A stretch of 64,000 nucleotides of DNA from Isoetes taiwanensis. Its lineage: Eukaryota > Streptophyta > Lycopodiopsida > Isoetales > Isoetaceae. The stretch covers positions 29,573,115 through 29,637,114 of the forward strand of contig JAJEKV010000002.1 of the NCBI GenBank assembly GCA_021234155.1, given 5' to 3'. Position numbers and translations under genes: made by a program. The notes below the pieces were generated by a model. It saw only the letters and a program-made list of their open reading frames with translations, searched no databases and was not told the DNA's origin. Positions within the stretch are counted from its first letter, which is position 1; the number at the start of each line of letters is the position of its first letter. Positions 37,031-47,474 of this stretch are shown here, in pieces.

Positions 37031-37380
37031 AGCTTGAACATGCAACATGAGCCGTAGGATTTTGGACCAAAGATCAAGATCAATCACTGTAGGATATGTT
37101 TGAAGCAACATGAGCCGTTGGACCTTGGATCAAGGATCTGGATCAAGAACAATGTGGAACATATATAAACACCCAAGTCATCTGATTTCAGATCGACAAT
37201 CAGGACTAAATCAATCTGGACCATAGGATGTGTTACATACAAATTTCCAAAGCCATATGGACCGTAGGATATATCCCAGAGCAACATGGGCCGTACGATA
37301 TGTCCTAGAGCAACCCGAGCCATAGGATATCATATTGATTATCAAGATCATAAACAACTTGGATCGTAAAATCGTTTACG
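37031..37380. repeat. Degenerate repeats of the (caaca)tgagccgtaggat type
   Basis: At least six imperfect copies of a roughly 30-60-bp motif with ccgtaggatatgt (for example near 37,050, 37,110, 37,225, 37,260, 37,290, 37,320). No gene recognised. Confidence 0.65.
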
Positions 37381-38060
37381 AGTAGAAGCACGAAAAGATG
37401 CTCTTTTTTTGGGTCTTTATTTTTTATTAAAATGTACAATATGTAGTTTAGAATTCAAATTTTGTATATTTATTTCCTGCCATAATTATATGACCAAAAA
37501 TTACGTCCTCTTAGGGGGAAAACATTTTTCTTGATTTGGTGGGAGAAATTTTTTTTGCTTCGTGCTTCGAGTTCCTCGTCTTCGAGTTTCAGGTGGTTTT
37601 GTTGGGCCTGATCAAAGAATATGGGAATGTTGTAAGATTCTAGCTCTCATGCTTTCAAAAAATCTCCAAGACTGAGTGGAAAGAATTTTTCATCCCCATC
37701 ATCTGCCATTGCAAAGAAGAGATTGTCATCCCCACCATCTGCAAAAATGAAAAGGAGATTGGCATCCCCACCTGCTACAAAATCCAAGTGCATGAAGATT
37801 TATGATGAACCTGAAGAGATGAGGCAGATCATGTAAGGGAAAAATAGGCTGAACTGTGCCCTTCAAAGATTTGGATAAGATTATGGAAGCAGTTTGGAGA
37901 AAAGTAGAGAAGCCAAGAAGGGACTATCCATATGTAGCAAAATAACAGGAGGTTCCAAGGGGATTTGATATGGATGTAAAAATAACAATTCTTGAAAGTA
38001 TAGATCATATATCCCTAAAACAATTGAATGGGTTGTTATTATAAAAAACATAGATTTAAG
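37381..38060. other. Unassigned; short ccccaccatctgcaaa repeats
   Basis: No intact gene. Around 37,690-37,790 a coding-like stretch repeats gagattg(t/g)catcccca ... atctgcaaa three times. A frame near 37,855-37,950 could be a decayed exon, but I do not recognise it. Confidence 0.4.
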
Positions 38061-38069
38061 ATAAAAAAT

Positions 38070-38165
38070 AATTACATTAGCTCACTAGGTACATTAGTTA
38101 AAGTAGTTTTATTAGGACATTGAGTTAGTTTGGTAGAGGTTCAAGCCCCCGCATTTCATATTTTA
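38070..38165 (+). mobile_element. tRNA-like SINE head
   Basis: ttagctcactaggt resembles an A box and gaggttcaagccccc, about 60 bp later, a B box. A decayed body with the repeated gccgtatag follows. Confidence 0.45.
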
Positions 38166-38590
38166 AAAGTTTAGGCAAAGCCGTATAGCCGTATAGAGGT
38201 TCGATATTCCCTCAAAACCTTAGGCGAAATCGTATTTCATATTTCAAAATCATAGGCGCCTCCAATTATAAATGACTATAAGCGAAATGAGGGATGCCCA
38301 AAGGCCCCAACATACAATCTGGGTTGTAGGATCGGCCGAATCCCATCCGGCGATTGTAGTAGTCCAGGGTGCACCTCTGTAGCAAAATTCTAGAATGGGG
38401 CTCGCATGAAAACGACAAAAACCTCCCGATAAATAGGCTTCTCATTCATCTCGACAGATTTTCTACAATGGTGGATAGTGGATAGCCGCATACATGCGAA
38501 CTACCCACGAAGAAAAATAAAGGGAATATCCAATTATACAACTTGGACCCCATGAAATACAATGCTAATAGATGTTTGGTCTATGTGCCT

Positions 38591-38669
38591 GCCGAAAGCT
38601 TATCACCGGGATTAAAAAACCCCGCCCTTTCGAGTTTTCGAGGAAAAACCCTAGTGATAAGCCTTCGGC
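38591..38669 (-). mobile_element. Hairpin element, copy Q (minus strand)
   Basis: Arms gccgaaagcttatcac (38,591-38,606) and gtgataagccttcggc (38,654-38,669) are complementary at 15 of 16 positions. They enclose, on the minus strand, the core gtttttcctcgaaaac ... ggggttttttaatc also found in copies R and P. Arm sequence differs from the other copies while pairing is kept. No TTCTA tail is seen here. Confidence 0.75.
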
Positions 38670-38799
38670 AAGGGGCTTGGACAAACGTAAGGCTGAGAAT
38701 TCGCTCCCAAAAAACCCATGATGTTGTTGCTGCCGCTTGCGAACCTGTACCTGCACATCACCAACACTAGAACAAATGTGACAAAACAAACCTCCCAAA

Positions 38800-38886
38800 G
38801 TGGAGGGGCTGATCACGCATGCCACGCGACAACAAAACAAAAACATCTTCAAATAGAGGGGCTGGTCATGCGTGCCAGGCGACAAA
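38800..38886 (+). repeat. Tandem pair of a GC-rich block
   Basis: gtggaggggctgatcacgca... and atagaggggctggtcatgcg... (about 38,800 and 38,854) are diverged copies of a block of about 45-54 bp ending gcgacaa. Confidence 0.75.
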
Positions 38887-38916
38887 TACATTAAACAATT
38901 AAGGGGGGAGGGTGCG

Positions 38917-39393
38917 TTTCAAAGAATAGAGAATAAGGTACTGCTGAGAGAGAAGAGGAAGCGCCGATGAGACATTGATGAAGAACCTCGCCTAATATAG
39001 CGATCTTCCAACCCGAGAAGGCATGCAATGCATGCATGGGAGACATGCATGCTCGCCCCCTCTAGAATCTCGATCCGAGGGCTCAGATCGATGGAATTCT
39101 AGAATGGAGCTCACATAAAAAGGACAAAAACCTCCCGAATAGAAGAGAACTTCCTTATCAAAACGGGATCGAGGACGAAGGTCAAAGGATTATGGCTAAA
39201 GAAGAGGCAAGGCCGAGAAAAGACATGCCACAGCATGAAAGAAATGCCAAATTGGTCAATCCAAGCAGGGAGAAGCCCCTCCCCTGCATGGTTTCAAAGA
39301 ATAGAGAATAAGGTACTGCTGAGAGAGAAGAGAAAGCGCCGATGAGACGTTGATGAAGAACCTCGCCTAATATAGCGATCTCCCAACCCGAGA
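38917..39393 (+). repeat. 102-bp direct repeat, 375 bp apart
   Basis: 38,917-39,018 and 39,292-39,393 match at all but about four positions (start tttcaaagaatagagaata, end ccaacccgaga). A second phrase, tctagaatgg(g/a)gctc ... aaaaacctcccga, recurs at about 38,390 and 39,102, so the 38,380-39,400 region is made of shuffled copies of one repeat. Confidence 0.88.
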
Positions 39394-40467
39394 TTGTTCA
39401 ACACAATTTTTAGATGCTTTTGCTATTAGTGGCAATGTACATGATGAGCACAACTTGTGTGGTATTTTGGTACACTTGGATAACAAAATTTGAACTGAAA
39501 TATAAGCGCTTTAATTTTCCTAAATACTTGACTCCAAGGCTTGCAATGGTCTACACAGATTGTAATGTTTGGAAGGCTGGTTCATAAATTGTAATGTTTT
39601 GACAAATTGTAATTGCAAGTCTGCTTTATAAATTGTAATGTTTGGACATCTATATATATATTCAGGACATTGTTATACTTCTTGTTTTATCTTTGTTCAA
39701 TTCGAATTGGATTTGCAGCAGGTTTAACAGGAGCTATTTTCAATGATAGCACAGTTTTATGTGAGCTCGGAATCAGTTCGTTAAAAGTCCTCATTTAGCA
39801 GGTTATACTATAAGCAATGTTGCCTTGTAGCGGTTGAGGGGTATGCTTGTCAATTTTGTTCTCTATTGTGCCACAAAATGATGTTTTGATAATGAAATCA
39901 CTTTTCTTTTAATCTGATTGGTATATGTGAATTACAGGTTTTACGAATGGACGAACGCTTCTACGATTGGTGTGGCACATGCATTTGCATTTTCCGATCC
40001 ATAGTAAGAAACTCAACCCCATAAGCTGTGAAGAGCTATTTTTGCCATTGATGGCATTTTAGAACATTAATCATGTTAATGCTACTGATCATGTTCTTAA
40101 CGTCTAATTAAAGGACACCACACAATTAAGAAAACCACCCAATTGAAAAAGCTTGCCACCCAATTGGAAAGCTTAATAATCAAGTCATTAAAGTTTGCTC
40201 CTTCTCTTGCAATAGCATGTAGATAATTGTGGATGGATGCATCTACAAATCTAGGTGCTATTAATATTTGCCTATCTTGTCTCAATTTTTAGGGCCTCTG
40301 GCAAAACATAGAATTGATTTGATTTGATTTGATTCTTAATGCAAAGCAAACATAACATGCGTAACTTAATTTTTTTGCCAAGAAGATAAAAAATAAATGG
40401 TTATTGCAGAATTAGATTGCGTCAATGTAGCCCATACCTATCGTGAGCAAACTCTCCTCTTTCCCAC
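39394..40467. other. Low-copy-looking sequence with exon-like patches, no gene assigned
   Basis: Possible acceptor-flanked patches occur at 39,717-39,798 (plus, frame AGLTGAIFNDSTVLCELG) and just after an ttacag at about 39,938 (frame YEWTNASTIGVAHAFAFSDP). A 62-codon minus frame lies at 40,097-40,285. They could be exons of an unrecognised or decayed gene. I cannot join them with confidence. A taaattgtaatgtttggac phrase repeats near 39,560-39,650. Confidence 0.3.
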
Positions 40468-40655
40468 CTAGTATCATCATTACTGCAAAGGTTTTTCCTT
40501 GAAAACCTTTCGAGGCAAGGGTTTTTTAATCCTAGTAGTAATGATTGTACTAGCCCATTGTATGGGTTCCATGACCTATTACGTTAAAACATCTATTCTA
40601 TTCTATTCTATTCTATTCTATTCTATTCTATTCTATTCTATTCTATTCTATTCTT
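40468..40655 (+). mobile_element. Hairpin-bearing short retroelement with (TTCTA)n tail, copy P
   Basis: Arms ctagtatcatcattact (40,468-40,484) and agtaatgattgtactag (40,537-40,553) are complementary at 15 of 17 positions and enclose tttttccttgaaaacc ... gggttttttaatc. Then come atgggttccatgacc, acgttaaaac and about 60 bp of TTCTA repeats. Same family as copies R and Q. Confidence 0.8.
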
Positions 40656-40974
40656 TCATATGTGCAAATTATAACAAAAAGATTAAATCAAAATAGATTA
40701 TATCCAAATTAGATGTGGAAAAGCAATGCCCCTACTATAAGTTTAGAAATGTTGCCCCATATTATATTTAGGGTACCTTTGCACGCGCCATTAAGTTAGG
40801 ATTAAATTAAATTATTTTTTAACTACCCATCTAAACTTATAGGTGGCCCTTACATTTGCACCAAGATTAATTTAGCTTTTCGTTTTTAACATAATGGAAA
40901 CTAGTTAAATCTTTTCGCACCAGAACAAGTTAGATTATTTTTCAAAAATTTAAGGATAAAACAAATCAAAAAAA

Positions 40975-41240
40975 GGTCACGGGTTCTAACCTAGCCAATA
41001 TCGTTCTAGTAATGGGGACTTTAAAACTCCATTGCCTCGAGGTCATGGGTTCAAGTACGACCAACCGGCCCTGTGGTAGAAACCTTAAACCTGCTATATG
41101 TACTTGATAATCACATGCAAAGCAGCTCCTAGCTTATCGCGCCTAGGTAGTAGATTGGCTTCCATGTGATATGTAGAATAAAGTGATGTAGAATAGAATG
41201 ACGTCCTTCAATAAAAAAAAATAAAAATAAAATAAAACAA
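40975..41240 (+). mobile_element. tRNA-derived SINE with A-rich tail
   Basis: cgttctagtaatggggactt followed by ggtcatgggttcaagtacga gives A-box and B-box-like motifs at tRNA spacing. A body follows, then tgacgtccttc and an A-rich tail (ataaaaaaaaataaaaata). A second B-box-like phrase (ggtcacgggttctaacc) at about 40,976 suggests an older nested head. Confidence 0.6.
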
Positions 41241-41742
41241 GTCTTGTTTAAATTAGTGGTAAGAAGTAACAGCCAAGTCCGGCACTACAGAACAACAAAT
41301 CAAATACATCAAATGCACCGGAGTCCTCAGGAACCTGACCTTTGCCCTTAATCCAGACAGGTTTTAATTTGGGAAAGAATGGTGGGTGCTCGACCTCTAA
41401 CAGGAGCTCCAAGTTCAACTTTTGTCCGCCATTTCCACATCTCCCTCCATTAAACTTAAAGTGACCTCTAACATCACTTTAATTTTCGGTGTAAGTTTGG
41501 TTTTCAGTTAACTTTGGGTTAAATTTACTAACTTAACATAAACTAGTCTGAACCAAATTTAAGTTAATACTTTTGCGTTAAGAAAATTAATGGAATGCTG
41601 AATAAAACTAGCAGAAATGCAGGGTTGGGGTGACGGTTAGGGCGGGGATAGAGTAGCTTCATTGATTGACATGATTAAAAGCAATATCAAATTTGAGCAG
41701 AATTAATCAATCAAGACTACAATATTCACATGAAAGAATTAA

Positions 41743-41984
41743 GAAGTATTCACCTTCTAAAGTTATACATATTATATTGACAGCCATGAGATTTTCCTTG
41801 GATCTTGTGAGATAGATGAAGTATTCACCTTCTAAAGTTATACATATTATATTGACAACCATGAGATTTTCCTTCTATGCTTGCATCTTGTGAGATAGAT
41901 GAAGTATTCACCTTCTAAAGTTATACATATTATATTGACAGCCATGAGATTTTCCTTCTATGCTTGCATCTTGTGAGATAGATG
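41743..41984 (+). repeat. Three tandem copies of a 75-84-bp repeat
   Basis: Copies start with gaagtattcaccttctaaag at 41,743, 41,818 and 41,901. The first lacks an internal ctatgcttgc-like segment of about 9 bp present in the other two. Near-identical, so a recent expansion. Confidence 0.93.
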
Positions 41985-42591
41985 CATATGCCATTTCCAT
42001 TTCTCTAACGCACAACAAAAAACAATCATAACACTATGGCTTGCTAGTTTAAACTAAGGGATATGCAGACTAAGGGATATGCACAATCGATTGCTACGAC
42101 CATCAAACTTAGAATTTTCATGCTAAAGACAAAATCTAATCCTTTGGAGCTCCATTTCCTCCTCTAAGATGCACGTGAAAAAAAGAAAAGGGCTTCAAAA
42201 TGCACACATGTAATTATTGTTCCATATAGAAAAAAGCAAAAGTAGAATCTATAATAAGCTCCAGACTTGTCTGGATTTTCGTAGATGTGTATTCAAGGAA
42301 ATAGCATGGGGCAGCATGCAAAAATGATTCAGATGAACCCTTTCAAGATCAAAAAGATGATTTATAATCTAGAAAGCATTCTGTCAAAATGCATCGAAGC
42401 ACAAACTTTCTTGCAAATCATTTTGATGCAGCATATCAATTTTTCTTCTTCAAGATGAAAGTGTTCCCTTAAAATTAGACGAATTCATTAATATAGACAG
42501 ACCACATCTACGACCAAAGATACAATTTTTCAACATGGAAACTTAGTTCTAATTGATGCGTAGACATGTGATGGTATGTGATGATAGAGTT
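41985..42591. other. No feature recognised
   Basis: AT-rich sequence without a long frame, repeat or terminal structure. It could be the 3' flank or UTR of the minus-strand exons that follow. Confidence 0.4.
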
Positions 42592-42942
42592 CTAGATTCT
42601 AACCACTGATATCTTTGCTTCAAATGCATTTTTAGGACTCTATAGACACAAAATACATGGAAGAAGAATAATGCCACATAAAGGGTCGAAAAGATATGAA
42701 GTACCTCTTCTTTTATCATACTCATCATTATGGATGTATCTTTTGCAGATTGTCGTCCCAGATGCCCCATAATTTCCTGATATTTATAGACATAAAATGC
42801 AGAATAAACTGAATATCATGGAAAAGGATTAAAAATATAGCACTTCTAATCTCTCCATGGCCATAGTATACTTGCCTAACTGTTGGCTTGGACACATGTT
42901 TTATCCAAGCAGCATATCCAAGAAGCAGGAACTTCATAAACC
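42592..42942 (-). CDS. Last three exons of an unrecognised minus-strand gene
   Basis: Three minus-strand exons have consensus splice sites and matching phase: 42,942-42,872 (71 bp, acceptor atatacag, donor GTATAC), 42,776-42,705 (72 bp, acceptor atatcag, donor GTACTT) and 42,639-42,592 (48 bp, acceptor gtctatag, ending in TAG). After two carried bases the reading is FMKFLLLGYAAWIKHVSKPT..., then EIMGHLGRQSAKDTSIMMSM..., then SPKNAFEAKISVVRI and stop. I do not recognise the protein. Introns of 95 and 65 bp are short but plant-like. Upstream exons were not joined: a donor-bearing segment at about 42,988 reads stops in the needed phase. This may be a real host gene or a captured fragment. Confidence 0.45.
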
Positions 42943-43772
42943 CTGTATATTGATGAGCTTCGACATAGAAAGAATGCAAAGACTTACTCAATCATCATCA
43001 TCATCAGAGAATCGCAGAGGCTACCAACTCTGGCACGTTTCTTACATAATCTTTATTGCCTTGTGCTAGATAATTTTGATCCAATCTGGATAATTATTTG
43101 ATCAGCGACGGAAAAATAACTGCTTTATGGCTATCAATGTAGCTATGAATGCCTGCATAAACAATCTTTTATATTCAGATTTAAAGCAGCTTCTTTGCCA
43201 TTCCTGTTAGTTTATTCACTCTAATAAACCATATCCATTCCTAATATACAAAACTGTGTGCCCTATATACTTGTAGACAAAGCAAAGAATCCCCATAAGA
43301 AAAGAGGCATGAAGTTCACCTTACAATTAAACCCAATTTGGTAGAATTTGGGGATAAGACGTACTACGTGTTGGTGCACCGTTAGATGGCAATAGTACCT
43401 ACATGTTGGTGGAGAACATTGCCAATTCAACACTATTCGAATAGCAACAGTACTTTGCACTTCGAATGTGATTATAATGATCATGATGATGGATTAGAAG
43501 GCAGGTAAACAGACTTTCAGATATTTTTTAAGAAAGATCGGCACTTCGACATGCCCAAAGCCACTAAAACTAACATTCAAGAAAAAAAGTTAACTATAGT
43601 AAGTACTTTTATGAGACATCCAACTACACAAATGGGTGCTGCTCTCATGAAGTTGTAGGGGTAATTAGAGCACAGCTATTTCCAGAGGAACAATACTAAA
43701 ATTTGACACACAGGATTTGTACCTATAACGGTTGGTTATGAGATATCAAATGAAAGACACAACGTAGTCATA

Positions 43773-44139
43773 CCAAACATATCTGCATGAATCTGGAGGA
43801 TGCCGGCTTCTCTGCAGCTTACACCTAAGCCCGTGCTTCCTCTTAAAACTGCAAGAATTAACCACCCATATGATTATCTAAAGAGTAATCTGAAGAAATA
43901 TATGTGAAGTAAACTCGACAGGAGCTAATCCGTTCTAATGCTTACCCGCTTCTGGCTTTTTGGATGCGAACCGTGAGAGACACCGCAAAAACCAAGCCTT
44001 CCAACCTGATCCAAAGAATTCTCTTCAAAAAAGCAGTCCGATATTTGTCGGCGATGGATCAACACATTAGACTTGCTCCTCGATATGTAGAACACTTGCT
44101 CTTGCAGGTTTGCCCCCACATTTAACCTCCATCGCTTCA
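43773..44139 (-). other. Possible 5' exons of the minus-strand gene
   Basis: On the minus strand, a region open for 65 codons (from 44,139) ends at a good donor (gcgg|GTAAGC, about 43,946). A second segment 43,848-43,773 follows an ttcttgcag acceptor and reads LRGSTGLGVSCREAGILQIH in one frame. The phases do not join cleanly from the only long upstream frame, so this is tentative. Confidence 0.25.
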
Positions 44140-44899
44140 CCCCACGTAATGATGATGGAAGATGAGAGTGGCCCCGTGATGATCTTTGTGATTTTGGGCA
44201 GATCTATGGCAAGTTCCCTAGCTCGTGGCCTTGCAAACATGCCCACACGCCCGCAAACTCACCCACAAGCTTTTGAGCTTCAAATTTCTACCGACGCCTG
44301 GTCTGCGGCAAAATCACCCTCAAGCTTTGCAAATTTGCCCACAAAGCTAGATCCCTGCAGATCCGTCCTGCAGCCACACCTGTTTGCTTGCCAACAACCG
44401 GATTTGCCTCTGGCAAAATAAGCCATGCCATCACAACCTCCTTGCCTCCTTATGCTGTATGCAAGGACATCACAAAACCCTCGTCTGCCCTAAAAAAAAT
44501 ATGCTCGATCCTTGCATGTCAAGCTCTGGACAAAATACCATCATGTACACAGAAATCATCTCTGTTACCCACCGCCAATCTATGCGACAGATGTTTAACA
44601 TTGCATTGCATGGATATGGATATAGGATCATTCGACACCTTTGCAAAGCCTAAAAACCCCTTCTAAATAATAGCACGAAAACTTATCTCGATTTTTGGAA
44701 GGGCGAAAATATTTTCTGGCCGCCGGAAACTATAAAATCTTAGGAAATCAGTTAGAAAAAAATTCCAAAAACTTTTTCTGCCATACCGGAAAATCCCAAA
44801 TTAAAAAGATTGATTGATTGATACATGAGGTAGCATGTAATAATAGAATTTATTAATAATGAAAAAACAGTTAAATCCTCGTTGTTTTTTCTCCAAGTT
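44140..44899. other. No gene recognised
   Basis: The 44,140-44,660 part is C-rich, with overlapping plus-strand frames and loose repeats of the gcccaca/aagcttt type. No domain is seen. Its position upstream of the minus-strand exons would suit a promoter/5' flank, if that gene is real. Confidence 0.35.
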
Positions 44900-45456
44900 G
44901 CATTAGAGGTAATTTGAGATCTCCTTTTGTCCCCATAAGAATCCTCCAATAGAATGAGTACTCTACATCAAACTGCAATTAATGCAGCATTAACAACTTC
45001 ATTGCTGTCATTTTTTCCCTATAACTTTTGATCTACTCATGAAAATGCTGCGGCGTTTGTTGCATTAGATGCAGAATGAAAAGATATTTCAAGTGATATA
45101 TGGTTAGGATGTATTTCAATACAAGCCATATGTGTTAACCTTAAAAAATATGGTTTTTTGCTCTTTTCTTATATATTTACATCCCAAAAAATATAACAAT
45201 GGGTTGTCATTAGAAAGATCTTGAGGAGACGAATCCATTGCCACAAATAGTGTTTGAATCGGAGTTTTTGATCAAAAGTTATAGTAGAAAAATGACACTG
45301 CAAAAGTTAGTTAGAACTGCATTAATTACTGCTGCCACATAATACTGGAATAAACTACACTGGAGCTCTTCTCTTATTGGACAGTTTAAAGAGCTGATGT
45401 GGCTTTTTAAGCATCCCTTAATGGGACGAAATGAGATCTCAAATTACCTCTAATGC
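44900..45456. mobile_element. 557-bp fold-back/MITE-like element
   Basis: The termini are inverted copies: gcattagaggtaatttgaga at 44,900 and tctcaaattacctctaatgc ending at 45,456, extending imperfectly to about 40 bp. Inside, gtcattttttccctataact (about 45,008) is inverted again at about 45,272-45,298. No target duplication is evident and no protein is encoded. Confidence 0.8.
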
Positions 45457-45844
45457 ATACATCCATACATCCTAGAAAACACATGGAACCTTGAACCCGC
45501 AGCACCTGCATACCTGAGATAGAGAATGCTTCAGCTAACCCTAAAATAACCCTAAAGACTATATGGTGCTGAATTTCTCTGAGAATCATAATCTGCCAAA
45601 TTGGAAGTACCTTGATGGAAAAAATGTGTTGACCCTGCCTCCTTTGAGCCACTCTGGAACCAAGCATGGTTCAGTTCTTCCCATTTCCACAACAGACCAT
45701 GATATGTGTACAAGGCACCCAATTAGCGCTGCCTTCTCTTGCAAGATAACTCAGAAGATGAAAAAAGCAGTTGTCAATTAACCATAAGAATTGAAAATCC
45801 TAAGGCATCTTCACCCCCTAAGAAAGGCTTTCGCATTTAATTGA
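45457..45844. other. Short open frame, not assigned
   Basis: A 72-codon plus frame (45,563-45,781) occupies part of this stretch. It has no recognisable domain and may be an upstream exon or remnant of the ParB-like pseudogene. Confidence 0.3.
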
Positions 45845-47097
45845 CAGGATTCGAAAGAGTCAAAGTGAAGACTTTTCCTACAACAAGTTAGAGCAGGAGC
45901 GGGAGGGTGATGCTGGATCATAGGAAGGTGGTTCTTCTAAAGATGAGGACACAAAAAGTTTAGAAGAGTCTGCTGGAGAACAAGTTGTGAAACAGAAGAG
46001 GCCAAGAGGTACTTTCGCTGCTAAGGAGCCGAAGAAGAAGAAGACAATTGAATTAGCTGTGGCAGATACTCACAAAGAAAATCTAAAAACAAAAGGGCAA
46101 GGGCAAAGCACCACATGTGGCTATCAGAGAAAAGAAGGTGGATAAAATGGCAGAAAGAATGGAAGAGATAAACCGGCTGAAGTTTGTGCAAGGAGTTATT
46201 TATCTGCCGATGACATGTATGAAGCTGCCCCCAAAAAATGAAGCGGGAGAAAGGCTACTACAGGTTCGAAAAATTTATGCAGATCACTTGAGGAACCTGA
46301 AAGACAGAATTAGGAGCAACCCTAATGCTCACGTGGCCCCATTATCGTGTTTGTGGACAGAACATAGTGCAAAAACCCATAGGAGTATGACAGAGGAAAT
46401 GCCCACATGTATACGCGTTATGTTTTGGGAGGAAACCATAGCTTCAAGGCAAGAAGACAACTGTACAAAGAGAAATATAATTCTAGATATTTTTCAGTTC
46501 TCTGTGCAGTTTATTGTGGACTTGCTGATGAAGAAGCTAAAATAATGGCTAACACACACAATGCGGATAATGAGTACAAGCTCAAAATGAGTTTTGTTGA
46601 CAAGATCAGATTCATGCATAGAGAGTTCGTCATCTTCAAGGAAAAGTACGGTGACGATCTAAAGAAGCCTGCACACTCGTTGGAGCTTAAAGAAGCATGC
46701 GCTATAGAGTGTTGCCATAAGTATGATGAGGCCAATAAAAGAACTTCACTCATTAGCCACGACTATTGATTTCAGTTGGCATTCAGAGAGGGTTGCGTAC
46801 GTCCATTGATTCCTATGTTCTATATTCCAAAATATGTATTACAAACTAATTGAAAGTCCTTTGAAGATATGGGAGTTTCAAAATGAAAGTTTTACTATGT
46901 TTGAGTGTGGGGAACTGAAGAGCAAGGGAAAAGTTTCAGAGAAAAAGAAAGGCTCCGACGTCCCCAAAAAAGAAATGACAATTACTGTTTGGAGAGAGCT
47001 ACAGGGATTTACGGACTTCAATCTGCTAGAAAGGCTTCTCCAAAAGGTGGTGGACAAGGAGTTCACGTTAGAGGAGATGTCTAAAGAGTTGCACAAG
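45845..47097 (+). pseudogene. Decayed ParB-like domain protein
   Basis: Successive frames give one protein-like order: an acidic stretch and basic nuclear-localisation-like segment (KQKRPRGTFAAKEPKKKK), then LPMTCMKLPP ... YADHLRNLKDRIRSNPNAHV, then YVLGGNHSFKARRQL (about 46,407-), GLADEEAKIMANTHN, and KLLQKVVDKEF-like C-terminal residues before a consensus donor (AA|GTAAGT at 47,097). The D/G-G-x-H-x-x-x-A box and preceding LPxxxLxxP-type lead fit the ParB/sulfiredoxin-like fold. Breaks: an in-frame TAG near 45,919, frameshifts near 46,100, 46,405 and 46,845, and TGA at about 46,768. Likely a transposon- or host-derived pseudogene. Confidence 0.6.
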
Positions 47098-47164
47098 TAA
47101 GTTTCTTCATTGTTTGTTTATTTTGCAACTTGACGTTGTTTAAAGTATGTGTTAGACTGGACAG

Positions 47165-47365
47165 TGTATTCCGGAATACAATGCGAAATGTGTATTTCAG
47201 AACACCTTGGAAGCGTAAAATATTAAAATTGTATTTTCTATTACAATTCTTTGAGCTAGAAAAGCACATTTGTATTCCAGAATACGCTTGGCTTCTTTCA
47301 AATTTCAAATGTGTATTCTGGAATACACTCTCTTACTTGCATTTAACAAGGCATATTCTAGAATA
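47165..47365. repeat. Five spaced gtattc(c/t)(g/a)gaatac palindromes
   Basis: Near-perfect 14-bp palindromes centred at about 47,173, 47,196, 47,279, 47,319 and 47,357, mostly 38-40 bp (or a double step) apart. Each contains TTCnnGAA. They lie directly after the donor of the ParB-like pseudogene, i.e. in its putative intron. Confidence 0.8.
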
Positions 47366-47474
47366 TGTTTGGCAACTTTTTCTTGAGCATTCTTGTTGGT
47401 TTTTAGAAAAGATTTTTTAATCATACCTGTTTTTTCTTCCGTGTTGCAGCCAGAAGAATGTAATTACATGCCAT

